This document shows positions 1 to 7,179 of a stretch of 11,951 nt of DNA, one piece after another. The notes under the pieces were generated by a model, which searched no databases, was not told the DNA's origin, and was given only the letters and a program-made list of their open reading frames with translations. Each line of letters opens with the position of its first letter. Positions within the stretch are counted from its first letter, which is position 1. This DNA is from an uncultured Bdellovibrionales bacterium. GTDB taxonomy: Bacteria; Bdellovibrionota; Bdellovibrionia; Bdellovibrionales; JAMPXM01. Where the stretch lies: contig CALBDW010000056.1 in NCBI GenBank assembly GCA_937927435.1, positions 1 through 11,951 on the forward strand. Reading direction: 5' to 3'. The translations under genes and the position numbers were made by a program.

Positions 1-1634
1 TTGAACGAGCCCTCGCACATGCGCACGTGAACATTCGTACCGACGCTTAAATCTCTCGCATGTGTGACGATTTTACCTTCGACCATCACCATCGAATAAC
101 CGCGGTCAAGTACCTTGAGCGGACTCAACGAATCAAGGACCGCCATTTGAAGCTCCATCCGCTCGCGCTTGCGGAGCAAGATGTTCGCCATTCCGGTCCT
201 CAATCTCGCCGCCCATCCGACCAGAACTTCCTTTTCTTTTTCGATCTGCCCCAGAGGAGTACCCATGCGGTTCCGAAGAAGTTCGACCCGCAATCGCCGA
301 TCGTTCAGAAGCCGCATAACGGCCGCCTCCAGCCGCTGTGTCAATTCATCACAGCGCATGGACGCGTCTTGAATCCGCCTTTGCGGATCAACCAACCGCT
401 TGCCGATCTGATGGCTTTTTTCACGGAGCGCGTTCAAATGACGTAACGTCAAGAAGTTGAGGCTCCGCTTCAAGGAGCCAATGCGATCCATCAGGTCAGC
501 GGCATCCTTCACGACGAGTTCCGCCGCGGCCGACGGAGTCGGCGCTCGAAGATCGGCGACGAAGTCCGCGATCGTAAAATCGATCTCATGCCCGACGGCG
601 GAAATAACGGGCACCCTCGATGCGGCAATCGCGCGAGCGACACCTTCATCGTTGAAAGCCCAGAGATCCTCAATGGAGCCTCCGCCGCGACCGACAATCA
701 TCACGTCGACATCCGAAAGCCGACTCGCCAATTCAATCGCTTGAATGATTTCCGCCGGTGCCTGATCACCCTGAACTTTACAAGGGACAAGAGTGATTTG
801 GACCGCTTTGAAGCGTCTTCCGAGAATGTTTAGGATATCGCGGATCGCGGCTCCGGTCGGCGATGTCACAATTGCGATGTGCCGGGGCAGACGAGGGATC
901 GGGCGCTTACGTGAAGGATCAAAAAGACCTTCCGCTTGCAACTTCGCCTTCAGTTGCTCAAATGCCTTTTGTAGAGCCCCGGCTCCAACCGGCTCCATTG
1001 TTTCACAGAAGATTTGGTAATTTCCGCGAGGTTCATAAACTGTCACCTTCCCGCGGACCAAAACTTCCATTCCGTCTTCCGGCTTGAAACGAAGCTGCGA
1101 GTTGAAGCCCCGGAACATCACCGCATTGATCTGCGATTTTTCATCTTTAAGGCTGAAATAGAAATGTCCCGAGGTATGGGCTTTGAAGTTCGAGATTTCG
1201 CCTTTCAGCCAAAGGAGTGGGAACTCTCCTTCAAGGAGATCGCGGATGTACCTATTCAGTTCGGAAACAGTTAAAACCCGAGGTTCTTCTTCTTGAAGCG
1301 GAAGCGTTTCGTCCGATTCATCCGCATTGGGATCATCATCCACTACCGTTTCTTCCATCGGTTCTCGGACGAACGACTGCGACGTCGTTTCTTCCGTGGA
1401 AGTTCTGGGAGCGAACTCGAGCTTTCCCCAATCCTTTGAGGAGTAATTCGTCGCGCTTTCCGTCTCGGTTGGAGACTCAACAGAATTCTTTTTCGATTTC
1501 GAAGAAGCACGGGTCTTGCGCGGCTTTTTCTCTTTTTCAGGTTCGACGGCTTCTGGCGAGGAGGGGCCCTCCGACTGCACCGGATTCATTCCCCCATTCA
1601 GAATTTCATCCCAACCGAGCTGATCTTTCGCCAT
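1..1634 (-). CDS. xseA: Exodeoxyribonuclease VII large subunit (partial, 3' end beyond the window)
   Basis: This is the catalytic large subunit of exonuclease VII, which with several XseB subunits degrades single-stranded DNA to oligonucleotides in repair and recombination. Reading the minus strand from ATG at 1634 gives 544 open codons up to the window edge. Residues about 120-225 match the N-terminal OB fold (it opens VLTVSELNRYIRDLLEGEFP and contains WLKGEISNFKAHTSGHFYF). The catalytic domain follows, with IAIVTSPTGAAIRDIL, GRGGGSIEDLWAFNDE (residues 315-330) and SAVGHEIDFTIADFVADLRAPTPSAAAE around His349. A charged helical stretch and the C-terminal LDRGYSMVMVEGKIV region come next, so only the last residues should be missing. 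Residues 1-119 are an acidic, Lys/Glu/Ser-rich, probably disordered extension that usual XseA proteins of about 400-460 residues lack. The start is supported by an in-frame ATG and a GAGG about 14 nt upstream, a rather long spacing. A later start is possible. Confidence 0.97.
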   Translation of the reverse strand, partial: MAKDQLGWDEILNGGMNPVQSEGPSSPEAVEPEKEKKPRKTRASSKSKKNSVESPTETESATNYSSKDWGKLEFAPRTSTEETTSQSFVREPMEETVVDDDPNADESDETLPLQEEEPRVLTVSELNRYIRDLLEGEFPLLWLKGEISNFKAHTSGHFYFSLKDEKSQINAVMFRGFNSQLRFKPEDGMEVLVRGKVTVYEPRGNYQIFCETMEPVGAGALQKAFEQLKAKLQAEGLFDPSRKRPIPRLPRHIAIVTSPTGAAIRDILNILGRRFKAVQITLVPCKVQGDQAPAEIIQAIELASRLSDVDVMIVGRGGGSIEDLWAFNDEGVARAIAASRVPVISAVGHEIDFTIADFVADLRAPTPSAAAELVVKDAADLMDRIGSLKRSLNFLTLRHLNALREKSHQIGKRLVDPQRRIQDASMRCDELTQRLEAAVMRLLNDRRLRVELLRNRMGTPLGQIEKEKEVLVGWAARLRTGMANILLRKRERMELQMAVLDSLSPLKVLDRGYSMVMVEGKIVTHARDLSVGTNVHVRMCEGSF

Positions 1635-1757
1635 TCCGGGAAAACTAACCTCGCCTTTAAAAACCAGTCAAGCCAAGTGGCCTTTCACCCTAAGCTATAA
1701 GCGACGCCAATGACGCAGACGCACCTTTCCACAGGCAGTTTGATAAACAAAAAATTT

Positions 1758-1970
1758 TTAGAACCACAGATTTTGTAAGATCCAAGCCGCACCGAGAAAG
1801 AGACACAACAGGCCTAACCCACGATGCGAGCGCCATTGATCGATCAGCGGCTTTGGGAAACGCTCATCCGCAATACGCGCAAGTACGGGCAAATTCAACG
1901 TAATAGTCATAAATGCGCCGTATGCGAAACAAATATACGGAAAGATATGATCCAGCTGGGCGATCGTCAT
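1758..1970 (-). CDS. Small two-helix inner-membrane protein, unknown function
   Basis: This is a 70-residue protein I do not recognise. It has two hydrophobic segments, roughly residues 9-32 (starting FPYICFAYGAFMTITLNLP) and 50-69 (LGLLCLFLGAAWILQNLWF). They are separated by a short charged loop with ARIADERFPKPLIDQWRSHRG. The positive loop suggests a hairpin with both ends facing the same side, probably periplasmic, with the loop in the cytoplasm. The ATG at 1970 is preceded by AAGGA with a 7-nt spacer, a good ribosome-binding site, which is the main reason to treat it as a real gene. It lies 123 nt upstream of xseA on the same strand and might share its transcript. There is no catalytic motif. 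Its function cannot be inferred from this context. Confidence 0.72.
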   Translation of the reverse strand: MTIAQLDHIFPYICFAYGAFMTITLNLPVLARIADERFPKPLIDQWRSHRGLGLLCLFLGAAWILQNLWF

Positions 1971-2010
1971 TGAGGGTTCCTTACCTAAGACACCCTCTTC
2001 TCGGCCGGCA

Positions 2011-2132
2011 CTCGGACGATATGCATAAGACCAAGAGATAGAAAAGGTATTTTTTGACTATTTAGGCCCCGGACCGAAGTTCCTAAACCCACGTCAAGTC
2101 GCGCCCTACCCTGAAAATCGTCTCGGACGATA
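2011..2132. repeat. 11-bp direct repeat CTCGGACGATA with dyad at second copy
   Basis: CTCGGACGATA occurs at 2011-2021 and again at 2122-2132. The second copy is part of a perfect 6-bp inverted repeat, ATCGTC-TCG-GACGAT (2117-2131), that ends 21 nt before the 6S -35 hexamer. The inverted core TCGTCCGA recurs at 2470-2477 on the far side of the RNA gene. This could be a regulator site, but TCGGACGA also occurs inside the xseA coding sequence near 1366, so chance is possible. Confidence 0.3.
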
Positions 2133-2152
2133 ACACCCGTTCATCAGCCGCA

Positions 2153-2181
2153 TTGCGACCGGGAAACCGCTCTGGTATTCT
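2153..2181 (+). promoter_or_regulatory. Predicted housekeeping-sigma promoter of the 6S RNA gene
   Basis: A -35 hexamer TTGCGA (2153-2158) and a -10 hexamer TATTCT (2176-2181) are separated by exactly 17 nt. TGG directly before the -10 provides an extended -10 element. The predicted start, 7-8 nt downstream at 2188-2189, falls on the first bases of the closing stem of the 6S RNA. This agreement between two independent signals raises confidence. The call is by eye only. Confidence 0.7.
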
Positions 2182-2187
2182 GTCCCT

Positions 2188-2360
2188 GGGTTTCGTGCAT
2201 GCTCAGAATAAAGAAACCCTACAAGTATAGAGATTGGGGGCTGTCCCTGATGATGGTGTGCAAGCTCGGCCTTCGGGAGCCGAGAAGCCTAAAGTCATTA
2301 CCATGGCCACCCACCTTAACATACACGGGTTTTCTAGATCTGTTAGCGCCACGAAACCTA
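2188..2360 (+). ncRNA. ssrS: 6S RNA, regulator of the housekeeping RNA polymerase
   Basis: 6S RNA mimics an open promoter and binds sigma-70-type RNA polymerase holoenzyme, reducing transcription in slow growth. Three features of this stretch fit. The ends pair as a perfect 9-bp stem, GGTTTCGTG (2189-2197) with CACGAAACC (2350-2358). An inner stem pairs AGAAACCC (2212-2219) with GGGTTTTCT (2327-2335, one bulged T). A large unpaired bubble follows, then an apical arm with ATGGT (2253-2257)/ACCAT (2300-2304) and a CTCGGC/GCCGAG hairpin (2265-2284) capped by a cUUCGg-like loop. The block CCGAGAAGCCT (2280-2290) and the later CACCTT...GGG (2312-2329) match what I recall of E. coli 6S RNA at the corresponding places. 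The length of about 173 nt is close to the 184 nt of E. coli. The gene has its own promoter and terminator. The exact ends are inferred. Confidence 0.87.
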
Positions 2361-2376
2361 TTTCTTTTCTTTTAAA

Positions 2377-2408
2377 CCCCGTTCCGTAAGGAGCGGGGAT
2401 CTTTTTTC
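2377..2408 (+). terminator. Intrinsic terminator of the 6S RNA gene
   Basis: CCCCGTTCC (2377-2385) pairs with GGAGCGGGG (2390-2398) as a 9-bp stem with one G-U pair and a GTAA (GNRA-type) tetraloop. A T-run follows at 2402-2407. This is a textbook rho-independent terminator placed about 18 nt after the 6S closing stem. Confidence 0.87.
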
Positions 2409-2564
2409 TCCGATTTTCTTTCCGAAACGTCTCAACCTGATACGGCTCAAATTAAACTCATTCCGTCGATCGTCCGAAAAGAAGTCGGCGTAGATTGTTA
2501 GACGGGTGTCGACCGAAAAACGGCATTCTCCTTGCTTTGTCTTTAGCGTAGGGAGCTAACGAAA

Positions 2565-4193
2565 ATGAAAGCGTTTTCACCGTTTAAAATTCAAACAGGT
2601 GTCGTCGCACTTTCCATCGCTTTGATCGTTCCCGAGACCGGAACTTCTCAGATAACAATTGAAGGCGGCCTGCTCAACGGCCGCGCAAAACCTTATTGTC
2701 ATTCTCTCCTGGATAAGATCGAAGCCGCGCATAAAGAGTTCAAGAATGCCTGCACCGCGTCCCGGGTTCCGAAATCCGTTTGCGACGACCCCACGACTCT
2801 CCCGAACTGCGTTGAAAAGCGAGAGGAACTCGACGAGTTTCTCATGGGTGAAGACGGAGAGGACCGCTCCCACTACGAAGATTGCGAAAAACTGAAAGAT
2901 TTCATTCAAGCCGGCTGCACCGCTTTCCTGCCTGACGCGGATGAAGCCCGCCGCGATTACAGCGAATACCGGCGCGAGCTGAGAGATCTGCAAAGAGAGC
3001 GCGACCGCGCCAAAAAAGATGCGGACGAAAAGCGCAAAGATATGCAGGATCAGCTCTACAAGCTCGATGAAGACGCCTTCAAAGAAGACAAGGAATGGCA
3101 GGAACGGCGCCGCGAACTGAACGACGAAATCCAGAAAGAGATCGCTCAGGTCGAATCCCAGAAGACCCAGGCCTGGGCCGATACGAGAAGGAAGCTCGAC
3201 GAAATCGAAGTCGCGTACATGGACTATCAAAGGAAAGTCCGCGAGCTCCAAACCAATATCGGTGTCATGAATGCGCAGTGGGAGATCCAATGCCGGGTCG
3301 TCGCCGATGCCGAGGCGAAACAAACGGAAAAAGAATTTGAAGCCCGCCTGCAGGCGGAAAACCAAATCGTAAAGAACTATTCCTTCTCGACGGCGGCGAG
3401 AAAACTGAAAAACGAGATGAAGAAAAAACGCCGCAAGGTCACAAGTAAATACAACGAAGTTTTCGCCCGCTGCATGAAAGGCGAAATCAACCCCGGCGCG
3501 GAGATTCGGGCGAGAATCCTCCAAGCGGAAGTTCAGACGGCGAACGAAACCGCCGACGCGAACAATCGCGTCGCCCGTCTCGAACGGCTTAAAAAAGAAT
3601 CGATTGAGTCTTTGCAAGCCCTGATCAAGTCCCTCGAGGAGCAGAAGGCGCAAAGGGTGATGAGCCTGCAGCAGTCTATCGCCGAACTCGACCGTAACCA
3701 CCAAGTGAGAAGCAATCAGATCGCGATGCAGAAAATGCAGCTCATGGCCGAAATGCAGACCCAGCTCGCGAACGCAAGCAAGGAAATGGGCAACATCAGC
3801 GAGCAGCTCGAAGACTTCAGGCGCGAAAGAATCCGTAAAAGCGCGCTCGCGAAATGTAATCTCCCCGGCAGAGAGGAAAAAGCTGAAGCCCGCAAAGGGT
3901 TCAATAATCTGACCGGCGCCTTCGAAGCTCTGCAATCTTTCTGCTCCGGCTATAAGCAAAGCGACTGCGCCGGCGCACCCGTCGATGAAAATTCGTCAGG
4001 CAAACTCGGCTATCCGCCTGTCTGTAGAAAGTTCGATCAAGTTTCGACCAGTCGTGCGAGCGGATCCGTGATCACACCCCCACGCACGACGTCGAGCACG
4101 ACGAGCACCTCCGGCAGCACATCGAGCCAAACCATCATCTACGGCGACTCGGAGCCGACTCTACCAAAGTCAGGAACGAACTTAGCCCAATAG
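2565..4193 (+). CDS. Secreted Cys-rich coiled-coil protein with Ser/Thr-rich tail, unknown function
   Basis: I do not recognise this 542-residue protein. The N-terminus looks like a Sec signal peptide: lysines at 2 and 8, a hydrophobic core about 11-22 (TGVVALSIALIV), then a polar stretch. No lipobox is visible, since the first Cys is at 45. A Cys cluster follows (45, 63, 73, 82, 107, 118). A very charged helical region spans about 125-430, broken near residues 300-312, and its Lys/Arg/Glu/Asp content and heptad-like spacing suggest long coiled coils. Further Cys are at 243 and 303, and a C-terminal cluster is at 431, 460, 468 and 487. The 12 cysteines could form disulphides in the periplasm. 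Residues about 494-542 are a low-complexity Ser/Thr tail. GGGAG lies 9 nt before the ATG. The gene stands alone between the 6S terminator and a stem-loop, suggesting monocistronic expression. A structural envelope or surface protein is a guess only. Confidence 0.9.
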   Translation: MKAFSPFKIQTGVVALSIALIVPETGTSQITIEGGLLNGRAKPYCHSLLDKIEAAHKEFKNACTASRVPKSVCDDPTTLPNCVEKREELDEFLMGEDGEDRSHYEDCEKLKDFIQAGCTAFLPDADEARRDYSEYRRELRDLQRERDRAKKDADEKRKDMQDQLYKLDEDAFKEDKEWQERRRELNDEIQKEIAQVESQKTQAWADTRRKLDEIEVAYMDYQRKVRELQTNIGVMNAQWEIQCRVVADAEAKQTEKEFEARLQAENQIVKNYSFSTAARKLKNEMKKKRRKVTSKYNEVFARCMKGEINPGAEIRARILQAEVQTANETADANNRVARLERLKKESIESLQALIKSLEEQKAQRVMSLQQSIAELDRNHQVRSNQIAMQKMQLMAEMQTQLANASKEMGNISEQLEDFRRERIRKSALAKCNLPGREEKAEARKGFNNLTGAFEALQSFCSGYKQSDCAGAPVDENSSGKLGYPPVCRKFDQVSTSRASGSVITPPRTTSSTTSTSGSTSSQTIIYGDSEPTLPKSGTNLAQ

Positions 4194-4214
4194 TCTAGGT
4201 CCTCTCGTCTTTCG

Positions 4215-4243
4215 GGGTTGGTCTTGGCGGACAAGACCAACCC
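4215..4243 (+). terminator. Perfect 12-bp stem-loop after the coiled-coil gene (possible terminator)
   Basis: GGGTTGGTCTTG (4215-4226) and CAAGACCAACCC (4232-4243) form a perfect 12-bp stem with a GCGGA loop, starting 21 nt after the stop codon of the upstream gene. Neither strand has a T-run after the stem, so it is not a classical intrinsic terminator. It may assist Rho-dependent termination or protect the mRNA 3' end. Confidence 0.5.
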
Positions 4244-4408
4244 AAGCTAAGATCTAAAGTATTGAAATTCGTTCAGTTCTTCGCGAGAAAAAGCGGGCCC
4301 GCCGCTGGCGTGTTCGCTCCTCGTTGGAGAAGTCCCGTTTCATTTGGATGAGGCCGGGACCGCAATCGTCGCAATCCCGCATTGCAGCCATGGAGGCTTG
4401 GGCTCACT

Positions 4409-7135
4409 ATGAAATTCACGAAAATTCTCGTCGGCCTGTTCGTGCTCGGCCTTTTAGGGGCGGTCGGTGCCGCGATTGTCTTGTTCTCGATGGCCGCGTC
4501 GCTGCCGCAAATGATCAAGCTTGAGGATTATAAACCGCTCCTCGTGACGGAAGTCTACGCTCGCGGCGGGGAAAAAATCGGTGAATATTTCCGCGAAAAC
4601 CGCACGCTCATCCCGTACGAAAAAGTCCCAAAACGCCTTATCCAAGCCTTCCTCGCGGCCGAGGACGACCAGTTCTTCGAACACTCGGGCGTCAATTACC
4701 TCGCAATTCTGCGCGCTTTCTTAATCAACATTTCCAAAGGTGAAAAGCGCCAGGGGGCTTCAACGATCACCCAACAAGTCGCGCGCGGGCTCCTTCTTTC
4801 GAGCGAAAAAACCTACACACGCAAGATTAAAGAAATCATGCTCGCGCACCGTATGGAGCAGAATCTCTCGAAAGAAGAGATTCTCTATCTCTACCTCAAC
4901 CAAATTTACTTCGGTGAGGGCGCGTACGGAATCGTGGCCGCGGCCGACACCTATTTCCGCAAAACCGTCGATCAACTCACTCTCGCGGAAATCGCGATTC
5001 TCGCGGGTTTGCCGCAAGCGCCGAGCAGCTACTCCCCGACCAACAGCCCGCAAAAAGCGAAGGCCCGTCAGCGCTACGTGCTCGACCGCATGGAAACCGT
5101 CGGTTACATCACGCCGGAAGAGAAAAAGCAGGCGCTCGAGGAGCCGGTCACGATTTACATGAGCAAGCAATACAAGCAGGTCGCGCCTTATTTCGTTGAA
5201 ACGCTCCGGCAGCTTCTCGTGCAAGAGCTTGGCGAAAAAGCCGTTCTCGACGAGGGTTTGCGCGTTTACACGAGCATCGACTATGAATCCCAAGCCGAAG
5301 CAACCCTCCAAGTTCAAGAAGGTTTGCGAGCGCTCGATAAACGCCAAGGCTGGCGCGGGCCCATCAAGCACCTTTCTTCGCCCGAGGAGCAAGAAGAATT
5401 CTTGGTCGCGTCGAGACGGAAGCTGAAACACGAGAAAGCGCCGATCCGGATCATTCAACCGGATGGCAACCTGGTCGCGGAAGGTCCTTTGGTTTTGTAT
5501 CAAAAGAGGGATGACAAAGGCGCCGTCATCAGCAACATCCCTGAATACATCCAAAAGGGGCAAATCGTCGAAGGCCTTGTCACGAAAGTGGACGACGAAA
5601 ACGGCCTCGTCGCCGTGCGTTTCGCCGAAGGACAAGGGATGATCGACATCGAAGAAATGGATTGGGCCCGGAAGCCCGATCCGGCGGTCAACGCCCGTTA
5701 CGCGCCAAAAATCAAAAAGCCGTCCGAAGCGCTGAAGGCTGGCGACGTAGTTCAAATCCGGGTGGTCGGAGAAAAATTCCGTTCCGGCCGCCTTGAACGA
5801 GAACTGCAAGCGAAGCTCGCAAAAAACGCGAAGCTCTCGGAAACCGCCAACGCTTTGTTGGCCGATTTGGAAAACTACGCCCACCTCCAGCTTGAACAAG
5901 AACCCCTCGCCGAGGCCGGCTTGCTGGCCTTCGATCTCAAGACCAGCGAAGTGATCGCGATGGTCGGCGGGAAGGAATTCATCCGCAACAAAAACGAATT
6001 CAACCGCACGCTCCAGGCGAAACGTCAAACGGGGTCTTCATTCAAAACGATTGTATACGCCGCGGCCCTCGACAAAGGGTTCACTCCGGCGACTCCCATT
6101 CAAGACGCGCCGATCGTCTACGAAACCAAAGCTGACGATGATGAGGGTCAAGAGGACGTCAAAACTTGGAAGCCCAATAACCACGGGCAAAGATTCACCG
6201 GCGACATTCTTTTCCGGACGGCGTTTATCAAGTCTCTCAACATTCCGGCCGTCAAAGTTTTGGAAAGCATCGGCATTCCTTGGGCCGTCGACTACGCCCA
6301 GCGCCTTGGCGTTTTCAGCCCGCTGAACCAAGACCTCTCGCTCGTTTTAGGCTCAAGCTCCGTCACTCTTTACGAGATGACGAAAGTGTTCTCGCACTTC
6401 GCGAGACTTGGCAAACGCATCCGTCCGATCGTTATCCACAAAGTTCTCGACAAAGACTCACGCGTCCTGCTTGAAAATATCTCGCTCGATATGCGCTTCT
6501 CTAAAGAAATCGCGGAAATCGACGAAAAATTCGAGGCACGCCGGAAAGCTTACCTTGAGCACATGACGAATGAGCAAACCGACGAAACGGCAACCCCGGA
6601 CGCAAGCCGCAAACGCCAGGAGCCCCCGATCTTTTTCGAGGATCCGGACCAACTGATGCGACCGCAAACGGCGTATGTCATGACGACCCTGCTCAGCGGG
6701 GTCATCAACGAACCCGAGGGAACGGGGGCGGCCGCTCGCGCGCTCGGCCGGCCGGCTGCCGGCAAGACCGGATCGACCAACGGCTACGTGGACGCCTGGT
6801 TTGTCGGCTATACGCCGCAAGTCGCCGCCGGGGTATGGGTCGGTTTCGACGAGGAAAAAACGCTTGGAGCGGGAGAAGTCGGCGGTCGTGCCGCGCTTCC
6901 CATCTGGTTGGAATTCATGAAGGCGGCGCATAAGGATTTGCCTGTTGAGGACTTCCAAATTCCTCGTGGCGTGGTCTTCGCCAATATCGACAACGAAACC
7001 GGCCGTCTGGCCTCCGTGTCTTCGACTCACGTGGTTAAGCAAGCCTTCATCGAAGGCACCGAGCCCACTCTCGAAACTCAGGCGCCGACACGAGAAGACG
7101 AAACTGAGTTTCTCAAAAACGAGTTAACGGAGTAA
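4409..7135 (+). CDS. mrcA: Penicillin-binding protein 1A (bifunctional transglycosylase/transpeptidase)
   Basis: This class A PBP polymerises lipid II into glycan strands and cross-links them in the periplasm while anchored in the inner membrane. Starting at ATG 4409 (GGAGG 12 nt upstream), the product has 908 residues. A membrane anchor lies at about 5-29. The GT51 domain has EDDQFFEHSGVN with catalytic Glu85, GASTITQQVARGLL from 116, and YLNQIYFGEGAYG. An OB-like PBP1A linker domain (about 380-455, with VEGLVTKVDDENGLVAVRFA) separates it from the transpeptidase. The transpeptidase has SSFK with Ser543 and Lys546, SLN at 609-611 and KTG at 786-788. All catalytic motifs are intact. Length is slightly above the E. 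coli PBP1A size of about 850, helped by a charged insert near residues 690-750. An in-frame TTG at 4382 would add 9 residues but lacks a ribosome-binding site. uvrA follows after 44 nt. Confidence 0.96.
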   Translation: MKFTKILVGLFVLGLLGAVGAAIVLFSMAASLPQMIKLEDYKPLLVTEVYARGGEKIGEYFRENRTLIPYEKVPKRLIQAFLAAEDDQFFEHSGVNYLAILRAFLINISKGEKRQGASTITQQVARGLLLSSEKTYTRKIKEIMLAHRMEQNLSKEEILYLYLNQIYFGEGAYGIVAAADTYFRKTVDQLTLAEIAILAGLPQAPSSYSPTNSPQKAKARQRYVLDRMETVGYITPEEKKQALEEPVTIYMSKQYKQVAPYFVETLRQLLVQELGEKAVLDEGLRVYTSIDYESQAEATLQVQEGLRALDKRQGWRGPIKHLSSPEEQEEFLVASRRKLKHEKAPIRIIQPDGNLVAEGPLVLYQKRDDKGAVISNIPEYIQKGQIVEGLVTKVDDENGLVAVRFAEGQGMIDIEEMDWARKPDPAVNARYAPKIKKPSEALKAGDVVQIRVVGEKFRSGRLERELQAKLAKNAKLSETANALLADLENYAHLQLEQEPLAEAGLLAFDLKTSEVIAMVGGKEFIRNKNEFNRTLQAKRQTGSSFKTIVYAAALDKGFTPATPIQDAPIVYETKADDDEGQEDVKTWKPNNHGQRFTGDILFRTAFIKSLNIPAVKVLESIGIPWAVDYAQRLGVFSPLNQDLSLVLGSSSVTLYEMTKVFSHFARLGKRIRPIVIHKVLDKDSRVLLENISLDMRFSKEIAEIDEKFEARRKAYLEHMTNEQTDETATPDASRKRQEPPIFFEDPDQLMRPQTAYVMTTLLSGVINEPEGTGAAARALGRPAAGKTGSTNGYVDAWFVGYTPQVAAGVWVGFDEEKTLGAGEVGGRAALPIWLEFMKAAHKDLPVEDFQIPRGVVFANIDNETGRLASVSSTHVVKQAFIEGTEPTLETQAPTREDETEFLKNELTE

Positions 7136-7140
7136 AACAT

Positions 7141-7175
7141 CCCTGACGCGCGGATTTGCAGCCGCGCGCGAAGGG
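7141..7175 (+). promoter_or_regulatory. GC-rich hairpin covering the uvrA ribosome-binding site
   Basis: CGCGCGG (7147-7153) pairs perfectly with CCGCGCG (7162-7168) around an 8-nt loop. Below a small internal loop, CCCT (7141-7144) can pair with AGGG (7172-7175), which is the only Shine-Dalgarno-like sequence of uvrA. If it forms in the mRNA, the structure would limit uvrA translation. The element lies wholly between the mrcA stop and the uvrA start. The function is inferred; the pairing is seen directly. Confidence 0.5.
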
Positions 7176-7179
7176 ACAC

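Larger units (their letters stand above)
1971..2564. other. Long intergenic region holding the 6S RNA unit
   Basis: These 594 bases separate the minus-strand small membrane protein from the plus-strand coiled-coil protein. I see no plausible protein gene on either strand. The central part (2153-2408) is accounted for by the 6S RNA promoter, RNA and terminator. The flank 1971-2152 should contain the promoter for the minus-strand gene and carries a direct repeat and a dyad. The flank 2409-2564 should contain the promoter and leader of the gene starting at 2565. I could not pick a convincing -35/-10 pair in either flank. Confidence 0.75.

Noticed and set aside
60..1648. Several short plus-strand open frames across the left end
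   Set aside because: They are shadows of the minus-strand xseA gene, which carries all conserved family motifs in one continuous frame.
2577..3959. 460-codon open frame on the minus strand, antisense to the coiled-coil gene
   Set aside because: It mirrors the codon pattern of the charged coiled-coil gene; its product is a Phe/Leu-rich complement with no domain, and the plus strand has the ribosome-binding site and signal peptide.
4262..4302. TTGAAA as a -35 for mrcA and the palindrome GCGGGCCCGC
   Set aside because: There is no acceptable -10 at 16-18 nt, and a 10-bp GC palindrome in this composition is not informative on its own.
4382..4408. TTG start extending mrcA by 9 residues
   Set aside because: The ATG at 4409 follows GGAGG and starts directly with the expected short cytoplasmic tail and membrane anchor; the TTG has no ribosome-binding site.
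4760..6028. 422-codon minus-strand open frame inside mrcA
   Set aside because: The plus strand encodes intact PBP1A motifs across the whole stretch; the antisense translation shows no recognisable family.
7156..7179. TTG start extending uvrA by 8 residues
   Set aside because: The TTG lies in the loop of a GC-rich hairpin with no Shine-Dalgarno; the ATG at 7180 matches the usual UvrA N-terminus.
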